Notes: generated by a model from the sequence alone, not told the origin. A stretch of DNA of 64,000 nt from Gammaproteobacteria bacterium (GCA_026705345.1 JAPPAV010000105.1:1-64000); one strand, 5' to 3'. Shown: positions 18,254 through 27,639, numbered from the stretch's first letter. Numbers and translations are program-made.

Positions 18254-18958
18254 CTAGTAGAACCTCGACAGGCGCCCGTGCGTCGGGCGGGTGCGTTCGT
18301 TGGAGGACGATCCGCCGCCGCCGATCCTGCTGCCGACCGCGCGGCCGGCGGAGGCCCCGGCCACGGCACCGCCTGGCCCGCCGAGCAGACCCCCGGCCAC
18401 CGCACCGCCCGCCGTGATGACGCTGCCAAGGATGTTCCCCCAGAAGTTGCGCTTGTCGCGCGTGTTCTGCGCCCGCTGGTCGCGGAGCGAGTACAGTTCG
18501 CCGGCCCGGGCAGCCATCGCCCGTTCCCCCAAGCGGTCCGCGTGCGATCCGAGCAGGCCCAGCCGATCAAGTTCCATGCCCGCGGTCTGGAGAGCCGCGC
18601 TGCCGATCAGGTTCTGGAGGTCGCGTTGAGACTCGATCCAAAGACGGTCTTCGTCTTCGGTAGCGAACCCGGTGCGCAGCCGTCCCATGCCGACTTGGCT
18701 GCCGCGCAACCGCTCGAGGTCGCGGCTGAAGCGTTCGCGCGTCTGGTTCTGCGCCGCCTGGACGCGTCGCTCGAACGCCATCTGCGGGGAGAACTCGGAA
18801 ATACCGCTGACGAAGCTGTCGCTGAGTTCGCGGCCGGTGCGGCCGGTGCGGGCGATGTCGTCGTAGTATTGGCGGCGAAACCGGTTTTCGGGCATGGCTT
18901 CGGAGCGCTCCCTCGCCATCCTCGCGGTTCTTCGCATCCCGTCCGGCAGAGAGGGCAT
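18254..18958 (-). CDS. Internal virion or ejection-type protein with glycine zipper (234 aa)
   Basis: The first 160 residues are charged and helical. They are followed near residue 170-215 by a small-residue segment (NILGSVITAGGAVAGGLLGG and on) with alternating Gly and Ala, the pattern of glycine-zipper membrane-inserting segments found in phage internal proteins that help DNA cross the inner membrane. A GGAGGAG ribosome-binding site sits just before ATG 18958. The stop codon abuts the ATG of the next zincin gene. No database family is recognised; the ejection role is inferred from the zipper and from its place among ejection-type genes. Confidence 0.78.
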   Translation of the reverse strand: MPSLPDGMRRTARMARERSEAMPENRFRRQYYDDIARTGRTGRELSDSFVSGISEFSPQMAFERRVQAAQNQTRERFSRDLERLRGSQVGMGRLRTGFATEDEDRLWIESQRDLQNLIGSAALQTAGMELDRLGLLGSHADRLGERAMAARAGELYSLRDQRAQNTRDKRNFWGNILGSVITAGGAVAGGLLGGPGGAVAGASAGRAVGSRIGGGGSSSNERTRPTHGRLSRFY

Positions 18959-18968
18959 CCGCTCCTCC

Positions 18969-19190
18969 TCAGTCGGTGTAAACGACCGTGAGAATCAGCC
19001 TGCCGCTCTCGGTCGACATGTGGGTGTTAAGCAGAGAGCGCTCCCCGCTATTCGCACGCCAAGTTTCGTACGTTTCGTCTTCGCCATCGCCCATCAGGGC
19101 CGCCACGGCTGTCCTCGCGGCCTCGTCGTCATCCGTCAGCACACCGCCGACAAAACTCTTGACCCTGACGTTGCGGACCCGGAGCGACAT
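18969..19190 (-). CDS. Small hypothetical virion protein, tandem paralogue A (73 aa)
   Basis: This short protein begins MSLRVRNVRVKSFVGG and ends in a beta-like LILTVVYTD. It aligns along its length with the gene immediately upstream (19191-19382): both open with (R/K)NVR(V/I)KSF, have a central YExWRA, and close with (L/Y)LTVVY. Its ATG directly follows the upstream stop codon. The pair is a tandem duplication of a small protein of unknown function, probably structural given its neighbours. Confidence 0.75.
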   Translation of the reverse strand: MSLRVRNVRVKSFVGGVLTDDDEAARTAVAALMGDGEDETYETWRANSGERSLLNTHMSTESGRLILTVVYTD

Positions 19191-19382
19191 TCAGGCCCCC
19201 TTGTAGACGACGGTAAGGTACATACGGGCTCTGGTGGCTGACAGAAGGATGTCGATGATTTCCTCGTCTGTCAGCGTGGCCCGCCACGCTTCGTAGGCTC
19301 TGTCCACCTCGTCGGCGGGCGCCGCGCCGCTACCCTGTCCGGCGAAACTCTTGATCCTGACGTTGCGGCCCTTAAGCGCCAC
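19191..19382 (-). CDS. Small hypothetical virion protein, tandem paralogue B (63 aa)
   Basis: I place the start at GTG 19382 (MALKGRNVRIKSFAG) because a GGGGAGA ribosome-binding site lies at the right distance and because this start aligns with that of the adjacent paralogue at 18969-19190. The body carries YEAWRATLTDEE and ends MYLTVVYKGA. Function is unknown. The 64-nt gap upstream (19383-19446) holds a TTGACG box without a convincing -10 and no other gene. Confidence 0.72.
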   Translation of the reverse strand: MALKGRNVRIKSFAGQGSGAAPADEVDRAYEAWRATLTDEEIIDILLSATRARMYLTVVYKGA

Positions 19383-19446
19383 CGGCTTCTCCCCTTGCGT
19401 GTTCGTCGGTCGGTCCCACAAAACAACGAAATGACGACACCCCGCG

Positions 19447-19935
19447 TCAACCACCCTGCACGGTCGGCGACAGCGATTCCCACTCGAGCGTGATCTCGTC
19501 CAGAATCAGGTCGCCGGGGTATATGCCGTTGCCGGTCATGTTTCCAGCATCGTCGGTTTGCACGGAGTCGATCTGTAGCTGGAACCATGTCCCCCTCAGT
19601 CCCTCCATGTAGCGACCGTGCGCACTGTCCCTAAACAACGGCTCCTCGTGGACATGCGACCGCCTGCCGACAGGTGGAGGAAGTTCAATGTCGAACGCGG
19701 CCGCCGTGATGTGCTCGCCATTGACGATCGGGGTGCATCGAAGGTGCACCTGCCCGCTGTGCGTGAGCGTTATGAACAGCCGGTCGAACGAGCAATCCAT
19801 GCTTGCCCCGGCCGGAGCGAACGGGTTGGTGGTCGCCCGGATTGGGAGCGGGTCGACCCCGTCCCGGTGGCCTTCGCCGACGAGCAGGATGCGGTTGCCG
19901 CCCGCTTCGCCGAGCAAGGTGCGCGGGATCGTCAC
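19447..19935 (-). CDS. Hypothetical beta-rich structural protein (162 aa)
   Basis: It begins MTIPRTLLGEAGGNRILLVG and is rich in beta-type alternation, with segments such as LFITLTHSGQVHLRC and LILDEITLEWE, and no catalytic motif. Its start overlaps the stop of the zinc-finger gene upstream by 4 nt (ATGA), so translation is coupled. A tail or head accessory role fits its place, but the family is not recognised. Confidence 0.75.
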   Translation of the reverse strand: MTIPRTLLGEAGGNRILLVGEGHRDGVDPLPIRATTNPFAPAGASMDCSFDRLFITLTHSGQVHLRCTPIVNGEHITAAAFDIELPPPVGRRSHVHEEPLFRDSAHGRYMEGLRGTWFQLQIDSVQTDDAGNMTGNGIYPGDLILDEITLEWESLSPTVQGG

Positions 19936-20222
19936 CTGCCGCTCCAGGCGGATGTGATTCCACGTGCCGCCCGCGCCGCGTCCAGCTCGGCGGCCAAGCC
20001 GGGGTTGTCCTTACGCCATTGGACCGCCAGACGGCGGTTCCGTGCGCGAATCTGGCGGTAGCTCTTCTCGCGGACCGGACGGCGCTTGTCCCGAAGGTAC
20101 TGGCGCATGTATGTCCGCCTGTGGTACTTCGCAGCCTCAGCGGCGCACTTGCCCCGGTGACGTTTCTGCGCGGCCATCGGGTTCTCTATGGGCTTGCCGC
20201 ACCAGTCGCACATTCGAGTCAT
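19932..20222 (-). CDS. Small basic zinc-finger protein (96 aa)
   Basis: The N-terminus carries CDWCGKPIENPMAAQKRHRG followed by KC: a CxxC pair and a later H…C, consistent with one treble-clef or C2HC-type zinc site. The rest is very basic (many Arg, Lys and Tyr), which would suit binding DNA or RNA. Its ATG overlaps the upstream zincin stop by 4 nt, and its stop overlaps the next start by 4 nt. A nucleic-acid-binding accessory protein is likely; a packaged DNA-binding protein or an HNH-like remnant are alternatives, and no HNH catalytic residues are seen. Confidence 0.75.
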   Translation of the reverse strand: MTRMCDWCGKPIENPMAAQKRHRGKCAAEAAKYHRRTYMRQYLRDKRRPVREKSYRQIRARNRRLAVQWRKDNPGLAAELDAARAARGITSAWSGR

Positions 20223-21232
20223 CGCCTCCGCCTCCGTCGTCTGCCCCGCACGGCTTGGAGGGCCTCGCGCGGATACTGGAGCGCCTGACGCACCGGCTCC
20301 ACATCGATGCCACGCTCGGCCAGTTCCCGCTCGACGAACTCGGCGAACAGCGGTACGGAATCGGGGAAGGCGAGGTAGGAGCCCAGCAACGAGGCGCGCT
20401 CCTCGGTCGGGGCACCCGCGTGGTGCTCCAAGCCTTGACGGCCCACCCGCTCGAAGTCCTCCGGGTAGGCGCGCTCAATCGACTCGACCTGCTTGCGCCG
20501 CGCGAAATCGGCGTCGGCGTCGAACATTCGGCGAGGCTCGAAGGGCACACCGAGCCGACCGCCCATGTAGTCGAGTCCGTGGCCGGCTTCGTGGCCGATG
20601 ATGAACGGTGAGGACTCCTTGCCGATATGGATGGTGCCCGTGCGGGGATCGTACGAGGGGCTGCGCCTGGTGGCCGGGATCAGCGCCACGCGGCCCGGTT
20701 CGTCCGGCGTCCATTCGCCCTCTGCAAAATGCCGCCACGACGGCATCGTGCCCTCCGGCGGCCGGTGGCCCGCCAGCGGCTCGAACATTTCGCGCATGGG
20801 GCCTTCGTAGGCGCCTTGGATTTCCGGCCTTGTCCGAAATCCTATGTCCGCGAGCGGGGTGGTCATGTCGATCTTGCGGATCAGCTTGCCGGCGGCCTTG
20901 GCGGCTTTCGCCGGCGGGAACGCGGCGGTCGCGGCCTCGAACGCCCATTCGCCGGGCGTGTCGGGCACCAGCATTTCGCGCACACCCCGGGCCACGCGGA
21001 GCGCGCGGTCCATCAGCGAAGGCTCCTCCGGCCGCGGCGCAAAGTCCACATGGTCCGCAGCCCGCATTTCGGGGATTTGGCGCCCCGTGGCGGAGGACCT
21101 TCCCCGGTACGCGCGGCCATGGCGGGCACGCTGGCGCTTGTCGGGGTCGGGGCCAAACTCGCGGCCCTCCTGCGCGCTCAGCGTCGGCATTCCGTGGATG
21201 CGGTTCAGGACGCTCGAACCCAAGTCAGCCAT
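20219..21232 (-). CDS. Zincin-like metallopeptidase, virion-associated, paralogue 2 (337 aa)
   Basis: The catalytic helix reads HEAGH at residues 214-218 followed by GLDYMGG, and TEERASL downstream may provide the third zinc ligand. The start is ATG 21232, two bases past the upstream stop; this matches the paralogue start (MADLGSSVLNRIHG against MASLDSQVLDRIHG). About 91 residues are nearly identical to the gene at 17249-18253 at DNA level, while the remainder is only distantly similar. The tail is an Arg run. Likely an ejected protease; the substrate is unknown. Confidence 0.75.
   Translation of the reverse strand: MADLGSSVLNRIHGMPTLSAQEGREFGPDPDKRQRARHGRAYRGRSSATGRQIPEMRAADHVDFAPRPEEPSLMDRALRVARGVREMLVPDTPGEWAFEAATAAFPPAKAAKAAGKLIRKIDMTTPLADIGFRTRPEIQGAYEGPMREMFEPLAGHRPPEGTMPSWRHFAEGEWTPDEPGRVALIPATRRSPSYDPRTGTIHIGKESSPFIIGHEAGHGLDYMGGRLGVPFEPRRMFDADADFARRKQVESIERAYPEDFERVGRQGLEHHAGAPTEERASLLGSYLAFPDSVPLFAEFVERELAERGIDVEPVRQALQYPREALQAVRGRRRRRRR
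20882..21154. repeat. 273-bp long-range direct repeat, copy 2
   Basis: This is the partner of 17900-18172, 2982 bp away in the same orientation. It lies wholly inside the second zincin gene and ends abruptly on both sides. One mismatch was seen. Confidence 0.92.
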
Positions 21233-21234
21233 GG

Positions 21235-23367
21235 TCAGCCCCCATCCGCCGTTGCCGTTATCCAGCCCGAGTAGTCGCGTACCCCGAATTGCTCCCTGTA
21301 CTGACGGACCTCCAGCAGGGGGTTCGCCGGCGTCGAGCATGCGATCACGTTGCTGAAAGAGAACAGGTCGCTGATCCGACCGCTAGCGCCGCCTTCGCGG
21401 AACTCGTAGCGGAAGCCAAAGCCTGCCGAGTCCCAATCGACGAAGTAGCTCTGCTGGCCCGCTTCGCAGCGATGCGGCCCGGAGTACTTGGCGTACTGGA
21501 CCTTGGCGGGATCCGGCAGCGCGACCGGTACCTTGAAGGGCGTGGAATCTGCCGACTCAATGCCGTGCACCACCGCGCGGGCGGTATAGGAAACGCTTTC
21601 CCCGAGCGGTGCCGTAGCATCCTCGAACACATGCGTCCCGCCGGGAACGGTGGCGATGCGTGCACCGTCACGATACAGCCGGTGCTCGAACTCTTCATGC
21701 CCCATCGCCGGCGTGAACATGACCCGCATGGCGACTCGGGTGGCGGACAGGCGCACGAACCGGGCGGAAAGATCCGTGGGCATACCGGGCTTGGACGCAA
21801 ACGGCTCAGACCGTGATGTGGCCGGCCACTCGTTCGGATCGTCCGATTCGTAACCGTCTGCGTAGCGATTGTTCAGGCGATAGCGGAGTGCGACAGAGTG
21901 CCACTGGCCGATTTCCGGAACGCCGATGGCGGCAGATCCGGCGTTCGCCCGAACGTCGGGACGCTGCCGCTCGTATCTCGGCATGGCAATCCTGGCGGAC
22001 CCCCTGATAAGCTGCGTTCCCTCTTTGACGGACTCATCCGCGCCGGCAACGTCCGTGGCCTGCGCAAGCCACACCTCGACAAAGGTGTTGGCGGGCGGGG
22101 AGCCGCTCCAACTCACTGTTCCCGAGCCGCCTTCGGCACTCACCGCGTCCACCATTGGGCCGACCGGGGGGGCGTCCGCCGCCTCTCCCGCGCCGAGCCG
22201 GTCGCCGAATGCCACCGAATACATCAGGGCGCCGGCAGCCGCCTTCACGCCATTGCGTGTCCGAAATGACCAGCGCAACCCTCCGTCCGACAGCGACAGT
22301 GCGTAGATGCGCTCGCCAAAGTGAAACTCGACCACGCGCTCGCCGGGGATGTAGACCGCGAACCCGTCGCGCGTCGGCGACTCGGCCGGCAGGTCAACGG
22401 GAAACGGCGTGTCGTCGCGCAATGCCAACGGCTGCTCGAGGTCCTGGCCCTCGCCGGATCCGGCGATCCGGTAGGGACCTTCGAACCCCCACGCGTACAG
22501 GTCGCCCTCGACGGACACGGCGAGCCGGGTGCCGAGGCAGCCGAACAGCGAGTAGAATGGCATGATGCCGAAGTTCAGGCGCGAGGTGCCGGTGATTCGG
22601 AAGGATTCGGTCGGCTTGAGGACAACCAACGACGTGCCGGCCTGCCTTACGGCCATCACCGGGGAACCTTGGTCGCCGGCGATAAAGTAGTGCTCGCGCT
22701 CAAACCTTTCGGGCTCGCCCGGCAGGGACGCGCGCACATACTCGGGCCGGTCGAGGTCGCCCGTCCATCCGTAGCCCCATCCGAACAGATAATTGCTCCA
22801 CCGCTCGACGCCGCGGAAGCGGATGGGAACCGGGGTGTCTGCGTACATGTCTTCCACAAGATCACTGAGCGTGTGGGACTCGGCGTCGTAAATCTTCGTG
22901 GGCAGGCGGTTTTCGCGAATCGCCTCGTCGTGCGCGAGGAACGCCTTGCCGAACGTCTCGGCGGCCGTGAAGTAGGGTGGCGTCGCGGCACCTCTTTGCA
23001 GATCACCCCACTTGGCCGGATAAGCGGGGTTCGTGCCATCGCCGCCAACGCGAAACACATAGACGGTGCCCACGTGACCTTCGGTGGACATGTGCGGATA
23101 CCAACCAACAGCCAAGCCCTCCGAACTGGATCGCAGAGATTGCAGGAGACAAACGGTCTCGCATTTGACGCCGCCGTCGGACGCCGGCGTGTCGCTGGCT
23201 GTGTCCATCTTCGGCAACGTCGCCACCTCCAGCGTCCCCCGTCTCGCCTGGAGCTTGCCCATGAGCGTGCGCAGGTTGCGCATGTCGCTCATCGAGTTCG
23301 GCTCGACCTGCATCACGCCTGTGTAGCGGTCAAGGCCCATGCCGAGCGGGAGGGCCGTCGTGGGCAT
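21235..23367 (-). CDS. Propeller-like tail or head-completion protein (710 aa)
   Basis: The opening (LPLGMGLDRYTGVMQVEP, then NLRTLMGKLQARRGT) follows the pattern seen in phage proteins that seal the connector or build the short tail: a conserved NLxxxxGKLxxRxG followed by repeated beta strands. Blade-like strands recur through the first 380 residues (for example TSLVVLKPTESFRI and GDLYAWGFEGPYRI). The C-terminal half (from about 390) looks like two or three immunoglobulin or fibronectin-type domains. A P22 gp10-like or T7 nozzle-like role is my inference. The gene begins 28 nt after the upstream stop; the gap holds a small hairpin (CCCCTC/GAGGGG, 23377-23390). Confidence 0.7.
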   Translation of the reverse strand: MPTTALPLGMGLDRYTGVMQVEPNSMSDMRNLRTLMGKLQARRGTLEVATLPKMDTASDTPASDGGVKCETVCLLQSLRSSSEGLAVGWYPHMSTEGHVGTVYVFRVGGDGTNPAYPAKWGDLQRGAATPPYFTAAETFGKAFLAHDEAIRENRLPTKIYDAESHTLSDLVEDMYADTPVPIRFRGVERWSNYLFGWGYGWTGDLDRPEYVRASLPGEPERFEREHYFIAGDQGSPVMAVRQAGTSLVVLKPTESFRITGTSRLNFGIMPFYSLFGCLGTRLAVSVEGDLYAWGFEGPYRIAGSGEGQDLEQPLALRDDTPFPVDLPAESPTRDGFAVYIPGERVVEFHFGERIYALSLSDGGLRWSFRTRNGVKAAAGALMYSVAFGDRLGAGEAADAPPVGPMVDAVSAEGGSGTVSWSGSPPANTFVEVWLAQATDVAGADESVKEGTQLIRGSARIAMPRYERQRPDVRANAGSAAIGVPEIGQWHSVALRYRLNNRYADGYESDDPNEWPATSRSEPFASKPGMPTDLSARFVRLSATRVAMRVMFTPAMGHEEFEHRLYRDGARIATVPGGTHVFEDATAPLGESVSYTARAVVHGIESADSTPFKVPVALPDPAKVQYAKYSGPHRCEAGQQSYFVDWDSAGFGFRYEFREGGASGRISDLFSFSNVIACSTPANPLLEVRQYREQFGVRDYSGWITATADGG

Positions 23368-23395
23368 CAGCTAACGCCCCTCGTGAGGGGAGGCA

Positions 23396-26300
23396 TCAGG
23401 GCGCCCCGTTGCCATTGCCGTTGCCGTTGCCATTGGTCATGGCCGGAAGTTGGAATGTGTACGTCTTGGTGGCACTACCGCTTGCGTTGGAGGCGGTGAC
23501 AGTGATGGCAATCTGTACCGCGATCGGTCCCTCGGTGGGCGGCGTGACCGACAGCGTGCTACCGCTGATCGACACATCCCATTCGCTACCGCCCGTGCCG
23601 GCCTGATCCGTGCCTTTCGGCGAAGCGTCGTAACTCGTAGCGCCGGTGAATCCGGTGGACACGTCGACGGTCTTCTTGGTGGCCGACGTGACATCGACCA
23701 GTTGCACTGCGTTGCCGACGCGGACGGGCGGCGGCACCGTCACCGTGACGCTCACGGTCGCGATCGTCGACAAATCGCCCTCGTCATCGGTGGCGCGCAC
23801 ATTGATCGTCGTCGTTCCGGCCCGCACGCCGCGCACGGTGAAGACCCTGCTCGTCGTGCCTTGGATGGGGGTGTCGTGCATGAGCGTGCCGCCGGACACG
23901 GAGGCGGTCGTCGTGGCAGCACTGGTGGCGCTGATCGCGGCCACGCTACCGTCCGTGTCTCTGGCTTGAGCCGTGAACGTGGCCGTCTGTCCTTCCCGGA
24001 TTGACAGTTCGGTGGGCGCAACGCTGACCGTGGGCGCGACGTTCGCTGCTTGTGCCGCGATCGTGACCGCGATCGCCTGGGTGTTCGCGTTGTAGGTATT
24101 CGCCCCGTCCCTGTTGGTGCACGTCGCGCTCGCGCGCAAGGTCACCGCCACGGCGAGGTTCGCCCCGCCGCGCGGCGGCGTTCCGGTCGGCGTCAGCCGG
24201 ACGCGATGGCTGCCCCGGTTGGGGAACGTGGAGGCATGAACGGTTGCGGTGAGGTAGGACGCGCCGCTGCCGGTTACCACCGCCGTGGGCGTCTGGAGCG
24301 CGGCACCCCCGCGCGCAGCGACCGTGAAATAGACATCCTCGGCAGCCGGCCGGCTGCCGTCCGTCCACTCGTACCGCTTCGACAGATCCGAGTTGTTCTC
24401 CATGGTCACGCCGTCAACACCGGCGCCCGCGCACGGGTCCACGTACGTGACGCCCACGGTGAAGGTGCGTGACGCCCGCGCGTTCGGACAGCGCGTGCTT
24501 CCATCGACGGAATAGGCCGTGACGGTAACGTCGACATCCCCGGCCACGTCGTCGGCAGCGGTCACGATGTAGTCCTGGTAGCGAGTGTTGGCGAAAACGC
24601 CGCTGCCGCTCCGCACTCCACCGTCCTTCGTGACCGTGACCTTCGAGGTATCGTCGCTGGCTGCCTCGAACTCGACCGTATCGGCGCCGGACCCCAAGGT
24701 GGCTTCGGCCGTGAAGCTCGTGCTTGCGTTGTCGTTCAGGGATATGTCGGCCAATGCTGCCAACGCCGGCGATCCGACGTTTTCACAAACCGTCGCGCGA
24801 CGGTTGACCGTGACGCTGACGGTGGCGTTGTCCTCGAGGTCGCACGTGCCCGTGGCGATGTCGGTGCCATCCACCTCGACAAGCACCGTGCCGGACGCCG
24901 ATGAGGACGGATTCGAGCCCGTCGACCGGATGCGAAGCGCGTAGGTCGGGCTGAGCGGCGTGCCCGCCGAGACGATGGACGCCGTGATGCTGGCGCTGCC
25001 GCTGGTCACCCTCGCGGTCGGCGCGTTCGCCCTTGCCCCCCCGCTCGCCGAAATGGTGATCGGAATGTCCGCGGGGCTGCCGCCATAGGTGAACGACAGC
25101 GAACTCGAGTCGAGTGAAACGCTGATGGTCTGGCCCGCGCACGGGTCGGTCGTTGCCGCGTCGTCCCAAGCCGACCAACTGCTGGCTCCGGTGCTGTTCC
25201 GGCCTTGGACAGCCACCTCGTAGTCGGTGTCGGTGTCAAGACCGGTGAACGTGTGGCTCGTCGACGATCCCCAGCCGCTGGTCGAGAGAACGCTGGAGCT
25301 GCCGGACTCGCGGATCCGGAACCGGAACTCCGTTGCATCGTCACAGTCGCTGCCGCTGCCCTGCGATGCGGCGGCCGCAACCGACGTGTGGCCCTCGGAC
25401 GTGATGCGGAGGGACGGGATGCAGGCCGGATCCTCGGCTGGCGCCACGCAGGTCACGTCGATTGTCTTCGGCGTGTCCTCCCGTCCTGTAGCGGATCCGG
25501 TAATGGTGAACCTCACCGCGACCGCATTCGCGCTTCGGCCGGTGAAAACGATGGACCGGGTCGACCCGCTGCCCGTGACGCTGCCTGCGGTCACGGGTGA
25601 ATCGACCGTCCCACCGCCGGTTACGGCAAAGGTCGCGCCGGTCGGGGCGACGCCCGTGATCGTGACCGTCGTCGTGTCGTTCTCCTCCACACGGGCCGCC
25701 CCCTGCAGGGTGAAGGCAACGGCGGGAGCCGAATCGGTGGTCGTGTTGTCACGCGTCCACCCCGATGCGGTCCGGCCGGTGCGCAGCGCGCGCGCCTGGA
25801 CGTAGTAGCGCGTGTTCGGACTGAGGCCCGCGAACACCGCTGCGCCACCGGCTGCGGTGAGTGTCTGCGTGGCCACACGGCTATCGTACGCGCTCGAGGA
25901 GTGGATCTCGACTTCGTAACCGGTCGGATCGCCACCGCCCGATCCGCGACCGACCGTGGCCGTTACGCTGTTGTGCGTCTCGGTCAGCTCGAGCGTCGGG
26001 ACGGCGGGATCCATGTCCACCGCACCGTCGGTCATGAGTACAAGCGAGTCCGACTCCTCCGACCACAGGGCCATGCCCGCTCCGGAGCGCGCCTGCGCCT
26101 TCATATCGTAGGCGGTGCCTGCGGAGAGGCTGGCGAAGGTGGCGGTATTGCCCGTCCTCCAGTCCGTCCAGGCGTGCTGTGCGGACGACGTGGCGAGTTT
26201 GTGTCCGAATCGCCACTCGGCGGGCGCCACGCCTTCGGCATTGCGTTCTCCGCGGACGGTGATACTGCTCGAGCTTATGCTGTCCTTAACAACGGTTGGC

Positions 26301-26632
26301 TTTTTCGGCGCCATCGTCGCCGTGGTCCCGACCGGCAGTGTAATCGATCCCCGACCGCACACCGAGGTCCGGTATCCCGACTCGTGCGCCTTCACGCAGT
26401 ACTCGATCGTTATGGTGCCACCCGCCTTGGGGTCCGGCGCCATGCCGTCGGCATGGCTGAGGGCCGTCAGGCCCGTTGCGAGTTGCGTGAAGGACTCGCT
26501 CCCGTCCGTGGGTTCGACGCCGTCGACCGCGGATACTCGACGTTCGACCGAAAAGCGCAGGTTCGCAGGCACCACGGCCGATCCGTCGTCCCGGTGCGTC
26601 GGGGCCTTCCAGCCCACGGTGAGTTTGGCCAT
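23396..26632 (-). CDS. Fibronectin/Ig-domain adhesin or tail fibre (1078 aa)
   Basis: Starting at ATG 26632 (MAKLTVGWKAPTHRDD), the protein is a string of beta domains. Three fibronectin type III-like units lie in residues 1-310 (signatures such as FASLSAGTAYDMKAQA and FAGLSPNTRYYVQARA). Another unit (SHTFTGLDTDTDYEVAVQ) and several Ig/BACON/PKD-like domains follow, and the chain ends with a Gly-Asn repeat. Such proteins decorate capsids or tails and bind glycans or the cell surface. The frame is open upstream to 27502, but that part overlaps the preceding gene; ATG 26632 lies 8 nt after its stop and is preferred. Confidence 0.78.
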   Translation of the reverse strand: MAKLTVGWKAPTHRDDGSAVVPANLRFSVERRVSAVDGVEPTDGSESFTQLATGLTALSHADGMAPDPKAGGTITIEYCVKAHESGYRTSVCGRGSITLPVGTTATMAPKKPTVVKDSISSSSITVRGERNAEGVAPAEWRFGHKLATSSAQHAWTDWRTGNTATFASLSAGTAYDMKAQARSGAGMALWSEESDSLVLMTDGAVDMDPAVPTLELTETHNSVTATVGRGSGGGDPTGYEVEIHSSSAYDSRVATQTLTAAGGAAVFAGLSPNTRYYVQARALRTGRTASGWTRDNTTTDSAPAVAFTLQGAARVEENDTTTVTITGVAPTGATFAVTGGGTVDSPVTAGSVTGSGSTRSIVFTGRSANAVAVRFTITGSATGREDTPKTIDVTCVAPAEDPACIPSLRITSEGHTSVAAAASQGSGSDCDDATEFRFRIRESGSSSVLSTSGWGSSTSHTFTGLDTDTDYEVAVQGRNSTGASSWSAWDDAATTDPCAGQTISVSLDSSSLSFTYGGSPADIPITISASGGARANAPTARVTSGSASITASIVSAGTPLSPTYALRIRSTGSNPSSSASGTVLVEVDGTDIATGTCDLEDNATVSVTVNRRATVCENVGSPALAALADISLNDNASTSFTAEATLGSGADTVEFEAASDDTSKVTVTKDGGVRSGSGVFANTRYQDYIVTAADDVAGDVDVTVTAYSVDGSTRCPNARASRTFTVGVTYVDPCAGAGVDGVTMENNSDLSKRYEWTDGSRPAAEDVYFTVAARGGAALQTPTAVVTGSGASYLTATVHASTFPNRGSHRVRLTPTGTPPRGGANLAVAVTLRASATCTNRDGANTYNANTQAIAVTIAAQAANVAPTVSVAPTELSIREGQTATFTAQARDTDGSVAAISATSAATTTASVSGGTLMHDTPIQGTTSRVFTVRGVRAGTTTINVRATDDEGDLSTIATVSVTVTVPPPVRVGNAVQLVDVTSATKKTVDVSTGFTGATSYDASPKGTDQAGTGGSEWDVSISGSTLSVTPPTEGPIAVQIAITVTASNASGSATKTYTFQLPAMTNGNGNGNGNGAP

Positions 26633-26640
26633 GCGGGCCT

Positions 26641-27567
26641 CTACGGCGCTGCTGCAATCGTGATGGCGTACGGATAGTGGACCGCCTGGTCCGCATCCGG
26701 ATTCAGGGCGGTCATGGGGTAGAAATACCCGAGGTCGTGGACGCCGTACCGAATCTGCTCGCCGGTCAGAGCGGGGTGGGAACCCGACCCGGCTCGATGG
26801 CGGCGATAAGTGACGGACAGGTCGCCCCCGGAGGCGGTGCCGCTCACCTCCTGCGCCTCCTCGGTTCCCGTCGACCATCCATGGCTGTCGTCGCCCGGTT
26901 GGGTGACGAGCGCTCCCTGGTCGAAGGCCGGCGTGGAGCCGCCTGGCGTGCCTGTATCGTCGGTGACCGAGCCGCCGAACGTTGCGCCGCCGCGCGCCGT
27001 GGTCAGCATGAAGGCAAAGGCGTCGCTCACGTCCTCGGCGGTGAAATTCTTCCCGCTTAGCGTGAAGGTCAGCGTCCAGATGTACTGCCACGCCTCGCTG
27101 CCGGGCTTCACGCCGCTTGCCCACCCCGAGGTGAAGTTGCTCCACCTGGCCAAATGAATGTCCCCGTCGTTCGCGTCGTTCCTGAGAAGCACGTCCACGC
27201 TGGTCAGCGTATAGGCTTCGTCGGCACGGGCATCGGTCAGCCTGAAGACCAGCCCGCCGCTCGTCGTGAGCGCCTCGGTGCTGATACCGGTCTGTCCCTT
27301 CCGCAGGGTGGCGCCGGTTCCGGCGCTCACGTTCGTGCGGATCTTGAGCGCGCCGGCGGTTTCGGCGCTCCCGGAGTTCGGTCCGTCCACCCACGCCGTG
27401 CCGCCGCCCGCCATGCGCGCCGCGATTGCTTCCAAGCCGGCGTTCTGCACCGTGTTCTTCGTCTTCGTCGTCCGGCCGAGAACACGACCGGTCCTGATGC
27501 ACCGGCGAACAAGCTGCATCTCGCCGGTAACGACGGCGCCCATGGGTCTGTGCTTCATAAAGGTCAT
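26641..27567 (-). CDS. Tail or fibre structural protein (308 aa)
   Basis: The N-terminus MTFMKHRPMGAVVTGEMQLV, with a following NTVQNAGLEAIAARMAGG, resembles phage tail proteins that open with a short charged stretch and a conserved Asn-Ala-Gly turn, and the body is beta-rich. An AAAGGGA box precedes two nearby ATGs (27567 and 27558); a TTG start at 27627 is possible but has a poor ribosome-binding site. No enzymatic motif is seen. It lies between two adhesin-like genes and probably belongs to the same fibre assembly. Confidence 0.72.
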   Translation of the reverse strand: MTFMKHRPMGAVVTGEMQLVRRCIRTGRVLGRTTKTKNTVQNAGLEAIAARMAGGGTAWVDGPNSGSAETAGALKIRTNVSAGTGATLRKGQTGISTEALTTSGGLVFRLTDARADEAYTLTSVDVLLRNDANDGDIHLARWSNFTSGWASGVKPGSEAWQYIWTLTFTLSGKNFTAEDVSDAFAFMLTTARGGATFGGSVTDDTGTPGGSTPAFDQGALVTQPGDDSHGWSTGTEEAQEVSGTASGGDLSVTYRRHRAGSGSHPALTGEQIRYGVHDLGYFYPMTALNPDADQAVHYPYAITIAAAP

Positions 27568-27639
27568 GTCCCTTTGTTTGGGGGGGAGGTCCCTACTACT
27601 GTAGCGTCTGGCGGCGGGGTTGCTCAACCATCCGGCCCG

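Noticed and set aside
26633-27502. An N-terminal extension of the fibronectin-domain protein
   Set aside because: The extension overlaps the well-formed gene at 26641-27567 in another frame and is low-complexity Arg/Gly sequence; ATG 26632 follows that gene's stop.
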